DNA of 64,000 nt, from contig CAVVHQ010000024.1 of NCBI GenBank assembly GCA_963748075.1, positions 82,408 to 146,407 of the forward strand. Reading direction: 5' to 3'. The DNA comes from VRUE01 sp963748075 (GTDB lineage Bacteria; Actinomycetota; Thermoleophilia; Solirubrobacterales; 70-9). This document shows positions 8,299 to 18,188 of this stretch, in pieces; position 1 is the stretch's first letter, and every line of letters starts with the position of its first letter. A model generated the notes under the pieces. The model ran no database searches. It was not told the origin of the DNA and was given only the letters and a program-made list of their open reading frames with translations. Position numbers and translations under genes: made by a program.

Positions 8299-9260
8299 GG
8301 GTCGCGGTGCTGAGCGGCGGGCGCTCCTCCGAGCACGAGGTCTCGCTGCGCTCCGGGGAGGCGGTCGCCGGCGGCCTCGAGCAGGCCGGTCACGAGGCGC
8401 TGCGGATCACGATCGCCCGCGACGGGGCCTGGAGCTTCCACGGCGCCCCGGTCGAGCTGGTCCCGGCCGCCGGCTTGGCCGGCGCCGAGGTGGCCTTCCC
8501 GGCCCTGCACGGCCCGTTCGGCGAGGACGGCAGCGTGCAGGGGGTGCTCGAGTGGCTCGACCTCCCGTACGTCGGCTCCGACGTGCTCGCCTCGGCCGTC
8601 TGCATGGACAAGCTCACCCTGAAGCGGCTCTTCGCCCAGCGCGGCCTGCCGCAGGTCGACTTCGCCGCAGTCGGCGAGCGGAGTTGGCGGGAGCGCTGCG
8701 GGGCGATGGGCCTGCCGCTCTGGGTGAAGCCCTCGCGGCTCGGCTCCAGCGTCGGGATCAGCAAGGTCGAGGCGCTGGGCGAATTGGACGCGGCGGTCGA
8801 GCTGGCGCTCCGCCACGACCCGCGGGTGATCGTCGAGGCCTCCGCCCGCGGCCGCGAGGTCGAGTGCTCGCTGCTCGGCAACGAGCGGGTCGAGCCGTCG
8901 CTGCCCGGCGAGGTGATCGCCCACGGCGACTGGTACGACTACGAGACCAAGTACACGGACGGCGGCATGGAGCTGCGCGTCCCGGCCCCGATTCCCGACC
9001 AGCAGACCGCCCGCGTCCGGGAGCTGGCGGTCGAGGCCTTTCGGGTCGGCGGTTGCTCCGGCCTGGCCCGCTGCGACTTCTTCGTCGAGCCGGGCGGCGA
9101 GGTCCTCGTCAACGAGGTCAACACGATGCCCGGCTTCACCGAGACCAGCGTCTACGCGAAGCTCTGGGAGGCGAGCGGCATTCCCTACCCCGAGCTATGC
9201 GACCGCCTTGTCAAGCTGGCGGCCGAGCGTCACGAGAAGTCCCGCTCCCACGAGTTTTGA
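8295..9260 (+). CDS. ddl: D-alanine--D-alanine ligase
   Basis: An ATP-grasp ligase of 321 residues joining two D-alanines for the peptidoglycan stem peptide. The N-terminus VLSGGRSSEHEVSLRSG is diagnostic. ATP-grasp elements include PLWVKPSRLGSSVGISK, and the C-terminal metal and substrate loop is VNEVNTMPGFTETS. The ATG lies in an ATGA overlap with the end of the PASTA kinase, placing cytoplasmic precursor synthesis under the same transcript as polymerisation and signalling. It converges with the next gene across only six bases. Confidence 0.95.
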   Translation: MRVAVLSGGRSSEHEVSLRSGEAVAGGLEQAGHEALRITIARDGAWSFHGAPVELVPAAGLAGAEVAFPALHGPFGEDGSVQGVLEWLDLPYVGSDVLASAVCMDKLTLKRLFAQRGLPQVDFAAVGERSWRERCGAMGLPLWVKPSRLGSSVGISKVEALGELDAAVELALRHDPRVIVEASARGREVECSLLGNERVEPSLPGEVIAHGDWYDYETKYTDGGMELRVPAPIPDQQTARVRELAVEAFRVGGCSGLARCDFFVEPGGEVLVNEVNTMPGFTETSVYAKLWEASGIPYPELCDRLVKLAAERHEKSRSHEF

Positions 9261-9266
9261 GACCCG

Positions 9267-10778
9267 TCAGCCCAGCAGCTTGATGTCGCTGACCTCGATC
9301 TGGTAGCGGCCGGCCTGGTCCCGGGCTTCCGAGGCCCTGGTGAACCAGAGGAGGAAGTAGGTCGAGGGCTGGGGGACGCGGAGGTCGATCTCCTGCACGG
9401 CGGAGGCGTCGGTCACGTCGCCGACCGGTTCGTCCCAGCCGGAGAGGTCGGAGGGCGGACCGGCCGGCGCGGCGAAGACCTGGGCGTCCCAGCCCGGCGT
9501 CGGGGTGCGGACGATCATCTTCGACGGGGTCGTCGGCGAGGTGGTGGTGACGTAGATGCCGACCCCGGGGTCGGGGCCGGTCTTCGTCCCTTCGAAGCTG
9601 TCGGAGTCGTAGTGCTCGGTTTCCCAGGCGGTCCCGGTCGGATCGCCGTCGGCCGCGAGGCCGACCTTGCTGCCGACCTCTTCGCCGTCGCCCTGCGGGT
9701 CGTAGTCGGTCGCCGAGGAGATCGTCACCGCCGCTCCCTTGCCCTTGTTCGCGCCGCCGCCGCCGATCCCGCTGGAGATCAGCTGCACGGCGAGCAGCGC
9801 CCCGCCGGCGACCAGCAGCAACGCGATGATCGCCGCCCAGGACCAGCGCGCCCGGCCGGAGAGCTTGCGCCGCGGCGGCGGCACCGTCTCCAGCACGCTG
9901 GTCGCCTCGCCGGTGGTCGAGCCGGCCCGCGCCGCCTCCACCTCGAGCGCCGTCTCCAGGTCACCGATCATCTCGCCGACCGTCTGGTAGCGCTCGGCGG
10001 GGTTCTTGGCCGTCGCCCGCTCGACCACCAGCGCCACCGCGGCGGAGACCTCGGACCGGCGTCGCTGCACGTCCGGCAGCTCCTCGTTGACGTGTTTCAT
10101 CGCCACTCCGACCTGACTGTCGGCGTGGAAGGGGACCTGGCCGACCAGCATCTCGTAGAGGACGACGCCCAGCGAGTACACGTCGGAGCGCGGGTCGACG
10201 TCGCGGCCCATCGCCTGCTCGGGGGCGACGTAATCGGTGGTGCCGAGCACGCGGCCGGTGGCGGTCACCCCGTCCTGTTCGAGCTGGCGGGAGATGCCGA
10301 AGTCGGTCAGCTTGGCGCGGCCCTCCTCGTCGATCAGGACGTTCTGCGGCTTGATGTCGCGGTGCACCATGTTGCGCGAGTGGGCGACGCTGAGCCCGCG
10401 CGCCACCTCGATCGCGTAGGCGATCGCGTCCTGGGTGTCGAGCGCGCCGACCCGCGCGATCCGCTGCTTCAGCGTCTCGCCCTTGACGTACTCGAAGACG
10501 ATGTAGGGATGGCCGCCGTCCTCGCCGGCGTCGATCACGGAGACGACGTTGGGGTGGGAGAGCTTGGCGACCGCCCGCGCCTCGTGGCGGAAGCGCTGCA
10601 GCTGGTCTTCCTGCTCGGACATCTCGCGGTGCAGGATCTTGACCGCGACCGGCCGGTCGAGCGTCTCGTCGCGGGCCAGGTAGACGGTCGACATCCCGCC
10701 GCTGCCCAGCTTCGCCTCCAATCGGTAGCGGCCGGAGAGAACGGTGCCGATCATCGAGCTGGTTGGGCGGGCGGTCAT
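9267..10778 (-). CDS. Membrane Ser/Thr protein kinase with extracellular C-terminal domain
   Basis: 503 residues. The kinase domain shows LGSGGMSTVYLARD, VAVKILH, VHRDIKPQNVLID, DFGISRQ and APEQAMG. A linker and one membrane helix (about 310-332) follow, then an extracellular domain of roughly 160 residues of mainly beta character. This last domain resembles the discoidin-like ectodomain seen on some mycobacterial pseudokinase/MviN proteins, but that is inference from its position and pattern. It lacks PASTA repeats, so it senses something different from the kinase at 6.4 kb. It reads leftward towards ddl with its promoter in the 136-bp gap shared with the next gene. Confidence 0.88.
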   Translation of the reverse strand: MTARPTSSMIGTVLSGRYRLEAKLGSGGMSTVYLARDETLDRPVAVKILHREMSEQEDQLQRFRHEARAVAKLSHPNVVSVIDAGEDGGHPYIVFEYVKGETLKQRIARVGALDTQDAIAYAIEVARGLSVAHSRNMVHRDIKPQNVLIDEEGRAKLTDFGISRQLEQDGVTATGRVLGTTDYVAPEQAMGRDVDPRSDVYSLGVVLYEMLVGQVPFHADSQVGVAMKHVNEELPDVQRRRSEVSAAVALVVERATAKNPAERYQTVGEMIGDLETALEVEAARAGSTTGEATSVLETVPPPRRKLSGRARWSWAAIIALLLVAGGALLAVQLISSGIGGGGANKGKGAAVTISSATDYDPQGDGEEVGSKVGLAADGDPTGTAWETEHYDSDSFEGTKTGPDPGVGIYVTTTSPTTPSKMIVRTPTPGWDAQVFAAPAGPPSDLSGWDEPVGDVTDASAVQEIDLRVPQPSTYFLLWFTRASEARDQAGRYQIEVSDIKLLG

Positions 10779-10914
10779 CTGCAGCGCATATTGTCGAGCA
10801 CGCGTCGGCTTACGTTTCGTGCCGGCTCTCCCGCCGCCTTCTCCTGGGAAGGCCCGACCGCCCGCGGCGGGGCCGTTGCCATCGCCGCTGCGCGAAGTTA
10901 TTGTTTATTGACAA
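10779..10914. promoter_or_regulatory. Divergent promoter region, kinase / Vps62-like gene
   Basis: This 136-bp gap separates two divergently read genes. It is locally AT-rich at 10896-10914 beside the rightward start. On the leftward side a short palindromic stretch around 10793-10806 and an AATAT-like box lie just upstream of the kinase ATG. No regulator site can be named. Confidence 0.35.
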
Positions 10915-12071
10915 GTGCCGTTTTCGATCGTCCTGGTGATCGTCCTGTGCGTCCTCGTCTTCGACTTCCTCGGCGACGAGGCGGCAAAGCTGCGCGGCGC
11001 CTGCGTCGAAAGCCCCCCCAGCCCCGCCCTGGTCGACCTGCCGCCGACCGAGCCGGGCGAAGCGACGCCCGCCCCGCCGCCCCCGCCGCCCGGCATCCCG
11101 TTCGAGCCGCCGCTGCAGGGCACCGCCGGCGCCGGCGAAGCGGATCTGGTGCGGAACGCGCTCGCTTACGAGCCGGTGCTCAAGGTGGCCAAGGCCGACC
11201 GGTTCTGGCCGGTCCCCGTCCCGGTCGTGCTGGGGTTGAGCATGGGGGAGGACCGCCGCACCCAGTTCGTCGGCGGCGGCGATGCGCCGCACGACGCGCT
11301 TCTCTCCGATCTGCGGCTCGACGGCGGCAAGGCCGACTTCGTGGACCACCCGGCGGCGATCGAACACGTCCAGGACGAGTTCTGCTCGGTCGGCCGGGCG
11401 CTCGGCATCGCCGGTCCCGACCTCGCCCGCTGGGCCTCGTTCCCCGACCTGCTCCACCCCGCCCGCAGCGCCCAGTTCTACCTCCTGGCCCGGCGCCGCG
11501 CGGGCGGTGGGGAGGATCTCCAGTACTGGTTCTTCTACCCCTACAACTACCTCCCGCTCGTCACCTTCAACCCGCTGGTCATGCGCGACCCGATCGGTGC
11601 GACGCTGGCTGCGGCCGACTTCCACGAGGGCGACTTCGAGCACGTCACCGTGCGCCTGCGGCGCGCCGACCCAGACGGCGAGCTGCGCCCCGTGGCGGTG
11701 GAGATGGCGCGGCACGCGCACGAGAACCGGACGCTGCGTTGGAGCTCGCCCGAACTGAAGCTGCACGGCAGCCACCCGGTCGTCTACGCCGGCCTCGGCG
11801 GCCACGCCAGCTACGAAGGCTGCGGGCGCAAGCTGCGGCATCCGAAGCGCTTCGTCTGGCTGCTCGACTGGGCACTCTGCGGCGCGGACAGGGTGTTCAC
11901 GCTACCGGCCAATACCCCGCTGGTCGACCTGCGCAGCGTTCCCTGGGCGTGCTGGCCCGGGCACTTCGGCGAGGTGCCGCAGGACCCGGTGAGGGAGCTG
12001 CGGGTAGCGGGCCCGGAAAGCCCGCTCTACCAGGCGGGCAACGACGGCCGCAAGCTCTGCTCCGACCAGGG

Positions 12072-12075
<4 letters not shown>
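10915..12075 (+). CDS. Vps62-like (DUF946-type) protein with N-terminal signal or anchor
   Basis: 386 residues starting with GTG and a hydrophobic stretch (PFSIVLVIVLCVLVFDFL) that could be a signal anchor. A Pro-rich segment follows (residues ~50-70). The body contains LQYWFFYPYNYLPL, a segment starting FEHVTVRL, and GLGGHASYEGCG, which resemble the conserved H-x-G-D-x-E and GGHASY elements of the Vps62/DUF946 family. Function in bacteria is unknown. It ends overlapping the 3' end of purM by 4 bases in convergent orientation. The family call rests on motif recall and would need a profile search. Confidence 0.6.
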
Positions 12076-13085
<1,010 letters not shown>

Positions 13086-13110
13086 CGTTCTTTCTTGGTC
13101 ATCTGCAGGA

Positions 13111-13150
13111 ACTCCAAATCAACTCCAAGTTTCTCCAAAATTTGGAGTTG
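13111..13150 (-). promoter_or_regulatory. Repeated ACTCCAA boxes and palindrome upstream of purM
   Basis: In the 71-bp gap before purM, ACTCCAA occurs at 13111-13117 and 13122-13128. The palindrome CTCCAAAATTTGGAG lies at 13133-13147, overlapping TTGGAGTTG. The stretch is much more AT-rich than its surroundings. The arrangement suggests a dimeric repressor operator or alternative RNA hairpins. No factor can be named. Confidence 0.5.
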
Positions 13151-13156
13151 GGTGTT

Positions 13157-13966
13157 CTAACGCCGCAGCTTGACGAGCACTGCGGCTGCCAACCCGGCCC
13201 GGTAGACCGCGTAGGGCCACAGCGCGCGGTCCCGCTCGACCAGGTCGATCAGCCGCTGGGAGGCCAGGGTGGAGGCGAAGGACGCTGCCACGCCGATCGC
13301 CATCGAGCGGCGCAGCGAGGGAGGGGCGCCGCGGCGCCGCAGGCGGACGCCCTTGAGCACCGTCGCGCCGACGATGATCGGCAGGGCCATCGTGCGCGAG
13401 AGCAGGTTCGCCTGGTCGCGGGAGAAGCGCCGCCAGCGGGCCGCCGCCAGGGTGACGCCGTTGCGCGAGACGCCGGGTGCCAGCGCCGCCGCCTGGGCGA
13501 TCCCCAGCGCCAGGCCGTCGGCCGCGGTAGCGTCGCCGCGCCCCCGCCGCTGCGGCCTGGTGTCGGCGACGAGCATCGCCATGGCGCCTGCCAGCAGGCC
13601 GATCGCGGTCGCCCGCGGGCCGCCAAGCCGCTGCTCGATCGGCCGCTCGAGCGTGTAGCCGACCGCCGCGGCGGGCAGGAAGGAGAGGCCGAGGACGAGC
13701 GCCCGTCGTCCGTCGAAGGAACGCAGCTCCGCGGCGATCGCCCCCCGCTGGCCGATCAGCAGCGCCGCCGCGGCGCCGCTGTGCAGCGCCACCTCGAAGC
13801 TCTTGCGCATCTCCGGGTCGAGCCGCTCCCAATCCCAACCGGCGAGCCAGGGCAGCAGCACGATGTGGGCCGAGCTGGAGACCGGCAGCAGCTCCGCCGG
13901 CCCCTGGACGATCCCCAGCGCCAGCGCCCGCCGGTCCGGGATCCCGCCGTCGGGCGCGCCGCTCAG
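13157..13966 (-). CDS. uppP: Undecaprenyl-diphosphate phosphatase (UppP/BacA family)
   Basis: A polytopic membrane enzyme that recycles undecaprenyl diphosphate to the lipid carrier used for peptidoglycan and polysaccharide synthesis. The two active-site regions are visible: GIVQGPAELLPVSSSAH and LAPGVSRNGVTLAAA. Length (269 residues) fits the family. No ATG, GTG or TTG exists near the family N-terminus. The only suitable codon is CTG at 13966, in a CTGA overlap with the dedA stop, exactly where a coupled start would be expected. The function suits the flanking envelope genes. Confidence 0.88.
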   Translation of the reverse strand: MSGAPDGGIPDRRALALGIVQGPAELLPVSSSAHIVLLPWLAGWDWERLDPEMRKSFEVALHSGAAAALLIGQRGAIAAELRSFDGRRALVLGLSFLPAAAVGYTLERPIEQRLGGPRATAIGLLAGAMAMLVADTRPQRRGRGDATAADGLALGIAQAAALAPGVSRNGVTLAAARWRRFSRDQANLLSRTMALPIIVGATVLKGVRLRRRGAPPSLRRSMAIGVAASFASTLASQRLIDLVERDRALWPYAVYRAGLAAAVLVKLRR

Positions 13967-14649
13967 CGGGTTGCCTCGGCCTTGGCGCCCGGCTCCTCGC
14001 CCGCCGGGCCCGGCCCGGCCTCGCCGCCGCGCCGCCTGCGGATCAGCAGGTAGACGACGCCGGCGACGATCGCCGCCAGGACCGCGTAGTCGAGGTAGCC
14101 GAGGTTGTGCCGCCACTGCTCCCAGTTGTCGCCGACGCCGCGCCCGATCAGCGCCAGCATCAGCACCCAGGGGACGCAGCCGGCCAGGGTGAAGGCGGTG
14201 AAGCGCCAGAACGGCATCTTCGCCACCCCCGCCGGCAGCGAGATGAAGGTGCGGATGATCGGCAGCATCCGGGTGAAGAAGACGGTCGCGTCGCCGTAGC
14301 GCTTGAACCAGTCGTCGGCCCATTTCAGGTGTTTGGGGCTGACGTGGATCAGGCGGTTGCGTTCGAGCAGGTCGAGGCGGGCGAAGTAGCCGACCCCGTA
14401 GGCGATCCACGACCCGGCGAGGTTGCCGAGCACGCCGGCGGTGACCGCCCCGAGCAGCGTCATGTCGCCTTCGGAGACGCTGAAGCCGGCGAACAGCATG
14501 ATCGCCTCGCTTGGCACCGGGATGCAGGCCGACTCCAGCAGCATCAGCACGAAGACGCCGGCCACCCCGGCCGAGCCGATGAAGTCGGTGGCCACGTTGA
14601 CGATCGGGTCGGCGATCTTGTCGCTGAGGCTGGCGAAGACGATCAGCAT
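13963..14649 (-). CDS. DedA-family membrane protein
   Basis: A DedA/VTT-domain protein with several membrane helices. It shows the conserved ESACIPVPSEAIMLFAG, an F/YG-containing helix, and TRMLPIIRTFISLPAG, which carries the conserved Arg and Pro. Members scramble or flip undecaprenyl phosphate and phospholipids, which fits coupling to uppP downstream. The ATG at 14649 is preceded by a TACAAT box only 13 bases upstream, suggesting a nearly leaderless message. An in-frame ATG at 14688 would add 13 atypical residues. It diverges from the capD-like gene. Confidence 0.88.
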   Translation of the reverse strand: MLIVFASLSDKIADPIVNVATDFIGSAGVAGVFVLMLLESACIPVPSEAIMLFAGFSVSEGDMTLLGAVTAGVLGNLAGSWIAYGVGYFARLDLLERNRLIHVSPKHLKWADDWFKRYGDATVFFTRMLPIIRTFISLPAGVAKMPFWRFTAFTLAGCVPWVLMLALIGRGVGDNWEQWRHNLGYLDYAVLAAIVAGVVYLLIRRRRGGEAGPGPAGEEPGAKAEATR

Positions 14650-14706
14650 GCGCGAAGCGGGGATTGTAGGCGGGGCGGCCAACAGCATCTAAACTCGGAC
14701 AGCCTC

Positions 14707-16605
14707 ATGCACCGGTTGAACCACCCCGTCTACCGCAACCGGGTCCTCCAGGTCGTCGCCGACGCGCTGCTCGTCTCGCTGGCCTTCTACCTGGCGTTCC
14801 GGCTGCGCTTCCTCGACGAAGGCCTGCCCCATCGCTACGAGGTCCTCTTCGCCCAGGCGGTCGCCTTCGTGGCCGTCGGCAAGGTCGCCGTCTTCGCCGC
14901 CTTCGGTCTCTACCAGAAGTGGTGGCGCTACGTCAGCGGCCGCGACTTCTTCGCGATCGTCCGCGCCGTCGCAGTCGCCAGCGGGATCCTGATCGTCGTC
15001 CTCGCCGTCTTCCAGCCGTTCCACCACACGGTCCCGCGCTCGGTCGAGGTGATGGACTTCATCCTCACCCTGCTGTTCGTCGCCGGCGCCCGGCTGGCGG
15101 TGCGGCTGATCGTCGAGCGCCCCAGCCACGGCCACCGCCTGCCGAAGCACGAGGTGCTGGTGATCGGCGCCGGCTCGGGCGGCCAGATGGTGGTCCGCGA
15201 GATGCAGCTCAACCCCAAGCTCGGCGCCACCGCGATCGGCTTCGTCGACGACGACGCGCGCAAACGGGGCATGCGGATGCTCGGGCTCAAGGTGCTGGGG
15301 ACAACCGAGCAGATCGAGACGATCCTCGACGAGACCGAGCCCGACGAGGTGGTGATCGCGATCCCCTCGGCGCCGGGGACGCTGCGCGCCAAGGTCGTCG
15401 TCGCCTGCCGCGAGCGCGAGATCCGCGTCCGCACCCTGCCGACCGTGTTCGAGCTGCTGCGCGGCGGAGTCCAGCTCAGCAGGCAGTTGCGCGACGTGCA
15501 GGTCGAGGACGTGCTCGGACGCGACCCGATCGTCGTCGAGCTCGACCGGGTCGGCGCCTACCTGCGCGACCGGATCGTCCTGGTCACCGGCGCCGGCGGC
15601 TCGATCGGCTCCGAGCTGTGCCGCCAGATCGCCCGGGTCGGTCCGCGTCTGCTGGTCATGCTCGACCACGCCGAGGACAACCTGTTCGAGATCGATCGCG
15701 AGATGGTCGAGGAGCGCCACTTCAGCAACGTCGAGGCGGTGCTCGCCGACTGCAAGGAGCCGCACCGGATGCTGGAGACGATGCAGCGCTTCAAGCCGGG
15801 CGTGGTCTTCCACGCCGCCGCCTACAAGCACGTGCCGCTGATGGAGGCCAACCCGCTGGAGGCGGTGCGCAACAACGCGATCGGCACCCGGATCACGGCC
15901 GAGACGGCGGCCGCCTCGCAGGTCGAGCGCTTCGTGCTGGTCTCGACCGACAAGGCGGTCAACCCGAAGACGGTGATGGGCGCCTCCAAGGCGATGGCCG
16001 AGTGGATCGTCGAGGCGGCCGGGCACAAGCACCCTGGCACCCGCTTCGTCAGCGTGCGCTTCGGCAACGTGCTCGCGTCCTCGGGCAGCGTCGTGCCGAT
16101 CTTCCGCGGCCAGATCGAGCGCGGCGGGCCGGTCACGGTCACCCACCCGGAGATGACCCGCTACTTCATGACGATCCCCGAGGCGGTCCAGCTGGTGATC
16201 CGGGCCGGCGACATCGGCGCCGGCCGGGGCGAGGTCTTCGTCCTCGACATGGGCGAGCCGGTGAAGATCGTCGACCTGGCCCGCAACATGATTCGCCTCG
16301 CGGGCTACGAGCCGGGGGCCGAGATCGCGATCGAGCTCACGCAACCGCGACCGGGCGAGAAGCTGCACGAGGAGCTGTTCGGGGTCGGCGAGGAGTCCCA
16401 GCCGACCGCCGCCAAGCGGATCGAGCGGGCGCTGCGGGCGACGCCGCTCGACCCGGAGTGGGTAGAGGCGACGCTGAACTCGCTCGAGCACCTGGTGATG
16501 GCCGGCGACGAGGCCAATCTCGCGGCGCGGGTCGTCGAATTGATCACCGACGGCGTTTCTGCGCCTGATGCCGGCGTCATGGAGCACCGTCCTCCGTCCA
16601 GGTAG
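14707..16605 (+). CDS. Membrane nucleoside-diphosphate-sugar epimerase/dehydratase (CapD/WbpM/PglF type)
   Basis: 632 residues. Four N-terminal helices (to about residue 120) are followed by a CoA-binding-like Rossmann fold (VLVIGAGSGGQMV) and a catalytic SDR domain, with TGAGGSIGSELCRQIA for NAD(P), then AAAYKHVPLME and STDKAVNPKTVMGASKAMAEW. Relatives are UDP-GlcNAc 4,6-dehydratases that make UDP-4-keto-6-deoxy sugars such as bacillosamine precursors. It opens the polysaccharide region. The stop codon lies inside an 11-bp hairpin (16595-16621). Confidence 0.9.
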   Translation: MHRLNHPVYRNRVLQVVADALLVSLAFYLAFRLRFLDEGLPHRYEVLFAQAVAFVAVGKVAVFAAFGLYQKWWRYVSGRDFFAIVRAVAVASGILIVVLAVFQPFHHTVPRSVEVMDFILTLLFVAGARLAVRLIVERPSHGHRLPKHEVLVIGAGSGGQMVVREMQLNPKLGATAIGFVDDDARKRGMRMLGLKVLGTTEQIETILDETEPDEVVIAIPSAPGTLRAKVVVACREREIRVRTLPTVFELLRGGVQLSRQLRDVQVEDVLGRDPIVVELDRVGAYLRDRIVLVTGAGGSIGSELCRQIARVGPRLLVMLDHAEDNLFEIDREMVEERHFSNVEAVLADCKEPHRMLETMQRFKPGVVFHAAAYKHVPLMEANPLEAVRNNAIGTRITAETAAASQVERFVLVSTDKAVNPKTVMGASKAMAEWIVEAAGHKHPGTRFVSVRFGNVLASSGSVVPIFRGQIERGGPVTVTHPEMTRYFMTIPEAVQLVIRAGDIGAGRGEVFVLDMGEPVKIVDLARNMIRLAGYEPGAEIAIELTQPRPGEKLHEELFGVGEESQPTAAKRIERALRATPLDPEWVEATLNSLEHLVMAGDEANLAARVVELITDGVSAPDAGVMEHRPPSR

Positions 16606-16621
16606 CGCTACTACCTGGACG
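16595..16621. terminator. 11-bp perfect hairpin over the capD-like stop codon
   Basis: Bases 16595-16605 are the reverse complement of 16611-16621 around the loop CGCTA. The left arm contains the stop codon. There is no T tract, so termination would not be by the classic mechanism. Its core GTAGCGCTACTAC resembles the GAATAGCGCTGCTATTC palindromes at 16713 and 25636. Confidence 0.5.
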
Positions 16622-16653
16622 TTCGCCCGTCACTCCCTGGCTCAGAGTCCATC

Positions 16654-16795
16654 CGTAAGCCCCCGCGCACGTCTGGCGGCGACGGACGCTGCGCGGCGCG
16701 GCGTCCTCAGTCGGTCGAATAGCGCTGCTATTCGACCTCCCTGCGTCCTTGCTCCGCTTGGTCCGGCGGGCGCCAGCCGCAGACGCGGGTTTACG
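16654..16795 (+). repeat. Interspersed element family C, copy 1 (intergenic)
   Basis: This stretch, between the capD-like gene and the LytR_C gene, recurs in inverted orientation at 27371-27531. Shared blocks include CCCCGCGCAC, TCTGGCGGC, GACGCTGCGCGG, TAGCGCTGCTATT, CCTCCCTGCGTCCTTG, CCGCTTGGTCCGGCG and ACGCGGGTTT. At its centre is an 11-bp palindrome (16713-16737, loop GCT). The outer ends pair with each other (16654-16662 with 16787-16795, one G-T pair). It resembles a non-autonomous palindromic repeat or a structured RNA. No coding sequence is apparent in the whole 16606-16863 gap. Confidence 0.75.
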
Positions 16796-16863
16796 TGTGA
16801 ACTGTTGGCCTCAGACACCGAAACGCTCGTCGGACCCGCTCCGCCCAATATCCTGCTCCGCCC

Positions 16864-17667
16864 GTGGAGCTGATCAAGGAAATCGGGGCCTTCGCGGGCT
16901 TGGTCGCGTTCCTCGGCCTCGCCCTGCTTGCGCTGCTGTCGTTCGCGCAGGGGCGCGACATCCGCCGCCTGCGCGAGTGGGCGGGCTCGGCGCCGGAGCG
17001 CGACGCCGAGCGCAAGGAGTCGACCTCGGCCACCGCTCAGGAGAGGGCCGAGGAGATGCGCAAGCTCGAGGAGGCGCGCGAAGCTGAGCGCCGCGCCGCG
17101 GATCTGCGCGAGAGTCGCCGCGAGCGGCGCGAATCCGGGCTGCCCGAACTGACTCGCGGCGAGCGCCTGCGCGAGCGCTTCGCCGGCGCCCGCGGCGGGG
17201 GCGCAGGGGGCGGGATCGGCAGACGGCTCGGTCAGCCGCGCTTCCTGGCGGCGGTCTTCGTCGTCCTGGTCCTGGCCGTCGGCGGGGTCGCTTACGCGAC
17301 GCTGCACGGGTCCGGTGGCGACGGCCAAAGTGGGGGCGGGGGCGGCAAGCAGGCCGCCCGCGCGGTCAAGCCGGGCGAAATCGAGGTCTCGGTCCTCAAC
17401 GGGACGGCCGTACCCGGCCTGGCGGCCACCTTCGGGGACAGGGTCGAGCGCCACGGCTTCCAGCTCGGCGCGGTCACCAACAGCAGCTCGAGCTTTGCCG
17501 AAAGCGTCGTCATGTTCCGACGGGGCGACGGCCGCGAGGCGCACCGGGTGGCCGCGGCGCTGGAGATCCCGCGGGTGCGGCCGATGACCTCGGAGATCTC
17601 CTCGGTGTCGGCCGGCGCCCCGGTCGCGGTCGTGATCGGCGAGGACAATGCCTCGTCGACCGGCTGA
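16864..17667 (+). CDS. LytR C-terminal domain protein, membrane-anchored
   Basis: 267 residues from a GTG start. A first helix (about 8-27) is followed by a charged Glu/Arg-rich segment with coiled-coil character (about 40-105), a second helix (about 120-140) and a Gly-rich linker. The C-terminal LytR_C domain (about 172-262) shows EVSVLNGTAVPGLA and the SVVMFRRGDGREAHRVAAAL pattern. LytR_C domains often accompany LytR-CpsA-Psr enzymes that attach glycopolymers to peptidoglycan; the catalytic LCP domain itself is absent. Its 3' end overlaps the next gene by 20 bases. Confidence 0.8.
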   Translation: MELIKEIGAFAGLVAFLGLALLALLSFAQGRDIRRLREWAGSAPERDAERKESTSATAQERAEEMRKLEEAREAERRAADLRESRRERRESGLPELTRGERLRERFAGARGGGAGGGIGRRLGQPRFLAAVFVVLVLAVGGVAYATLHGSGGDGQSGGGGGKQAARAVKPGEIEVSVLNGTAVPGLAATFGDRVERHGFQLGAVTNSSSSFAESVVMFRRGDGREAHRVAAALEIPRVRPMTSEISSVSAGAPVAVVIGEDNASSTG

Positions 17668-18124
17668 GATCGCCGCAGTCGTCTTCGCGCTGCTCGTCCT
17701 CGCCACGGTCGCGGCCTTCGCCTGGTCGCAGCGGCTGAAGCGGGATCCGCTCGTCCTCGACCGCGTCACCTTCGGCACCCCGGCGAGCCGTGCCTTCACG
17801 CCGAACCGCGACTGCCGCTTCGACCGCATTCGCATCCGCTTCCGTGTCACCCGCTCCGATCGCGCCGACGTGCAGGTGGTGAAGCCCGGCGGCAAGCTGG
17901 TCGTCACCCTCGCCCGCGACGTCTACCTGAAGCGCTACAGATTCTTCACGTTCTACTGGGACGGCCGCTCCCGGGGACCGGGCAGGGCGCCCCCGGGCCG
18001 CTACAAGCTGCGCGTCAAGCTGCTCGGGCAGGACCGCACCCTGGTCCCCGGCGGCGTCATGCGCCTGCACCGGGCACCGCGCAGGGCGACCCGGGAGTGC
18101 GGCCGGTTGAGGAGCTCGAGATGA
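17648..18124 (+). CDS. Secreted or membrane-anchored protein with FlgD-Ig-like fold
   Basis: 158 residues with an N-terminal hydrophobic helix (about 8-26). The domain that follows has a beta-rich pattern: RIRIRFRVTRSDRADVQVV, VVTLARDVYLKRYRFFTFYWDG, RAPPGRYKLRVKLLGQDRT. This pattern (fluctuating alternation, central WDG, then APPGRYKLRV) resembles FlgD-type Ig-like domains. The exact role is unknown. It overlaps the LytR_C gene and precedes the polymerase, so it is probably part of the same envelope operon. Confidence 0.65.
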   Translation: MPRRPAEIAAVVFALLVLATVAAFAWSQRLKRDPLVLDRVTFGTPASRAFTPNRDCRFDRIRIRFRVTRSDRADVQVVKPGGKLVVTLARDVYLKRYRFFTFYWDGRSRGPGRAPPGRYKLRVKLLGQDRTLVPGGVMRLHRAPRRATRECGRLRSSR

Positions 18125-18128
18125 GCCG

Positions 18129-18171
18129 CTGTGGCGTTTTCTTGTCGCTATGCGACAACAAGTCGCCACAG
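18129..18171 (-). repeat. Interspersed element family B, copy 1
   Basis: A nested palindrome. Outer arms 18129-18136 and 18164-18171 pair perfectly, and the inner stem TTGTCGC (18142-18148) pairs with GCGACAA (18152-18158). Read on the minus strand it matches the element at 26316-26357 (shared GGCGACTT, TGTCGCATAGCGACA and CACAG). It fills the gap between the Ig-like gene and the polymerase gene and ends before the polymerase GTG at 18189. Confidence 0.7.
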
Positions 18172-18188
18172 GGAGGGGGCGGTACTCC

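Noticed and set aside
10908..10913. TTGACA box before the Vps62-like gene
   Set aside because: It lies only two bases from the GTG start, too close to serve as a -35 element for that gene.
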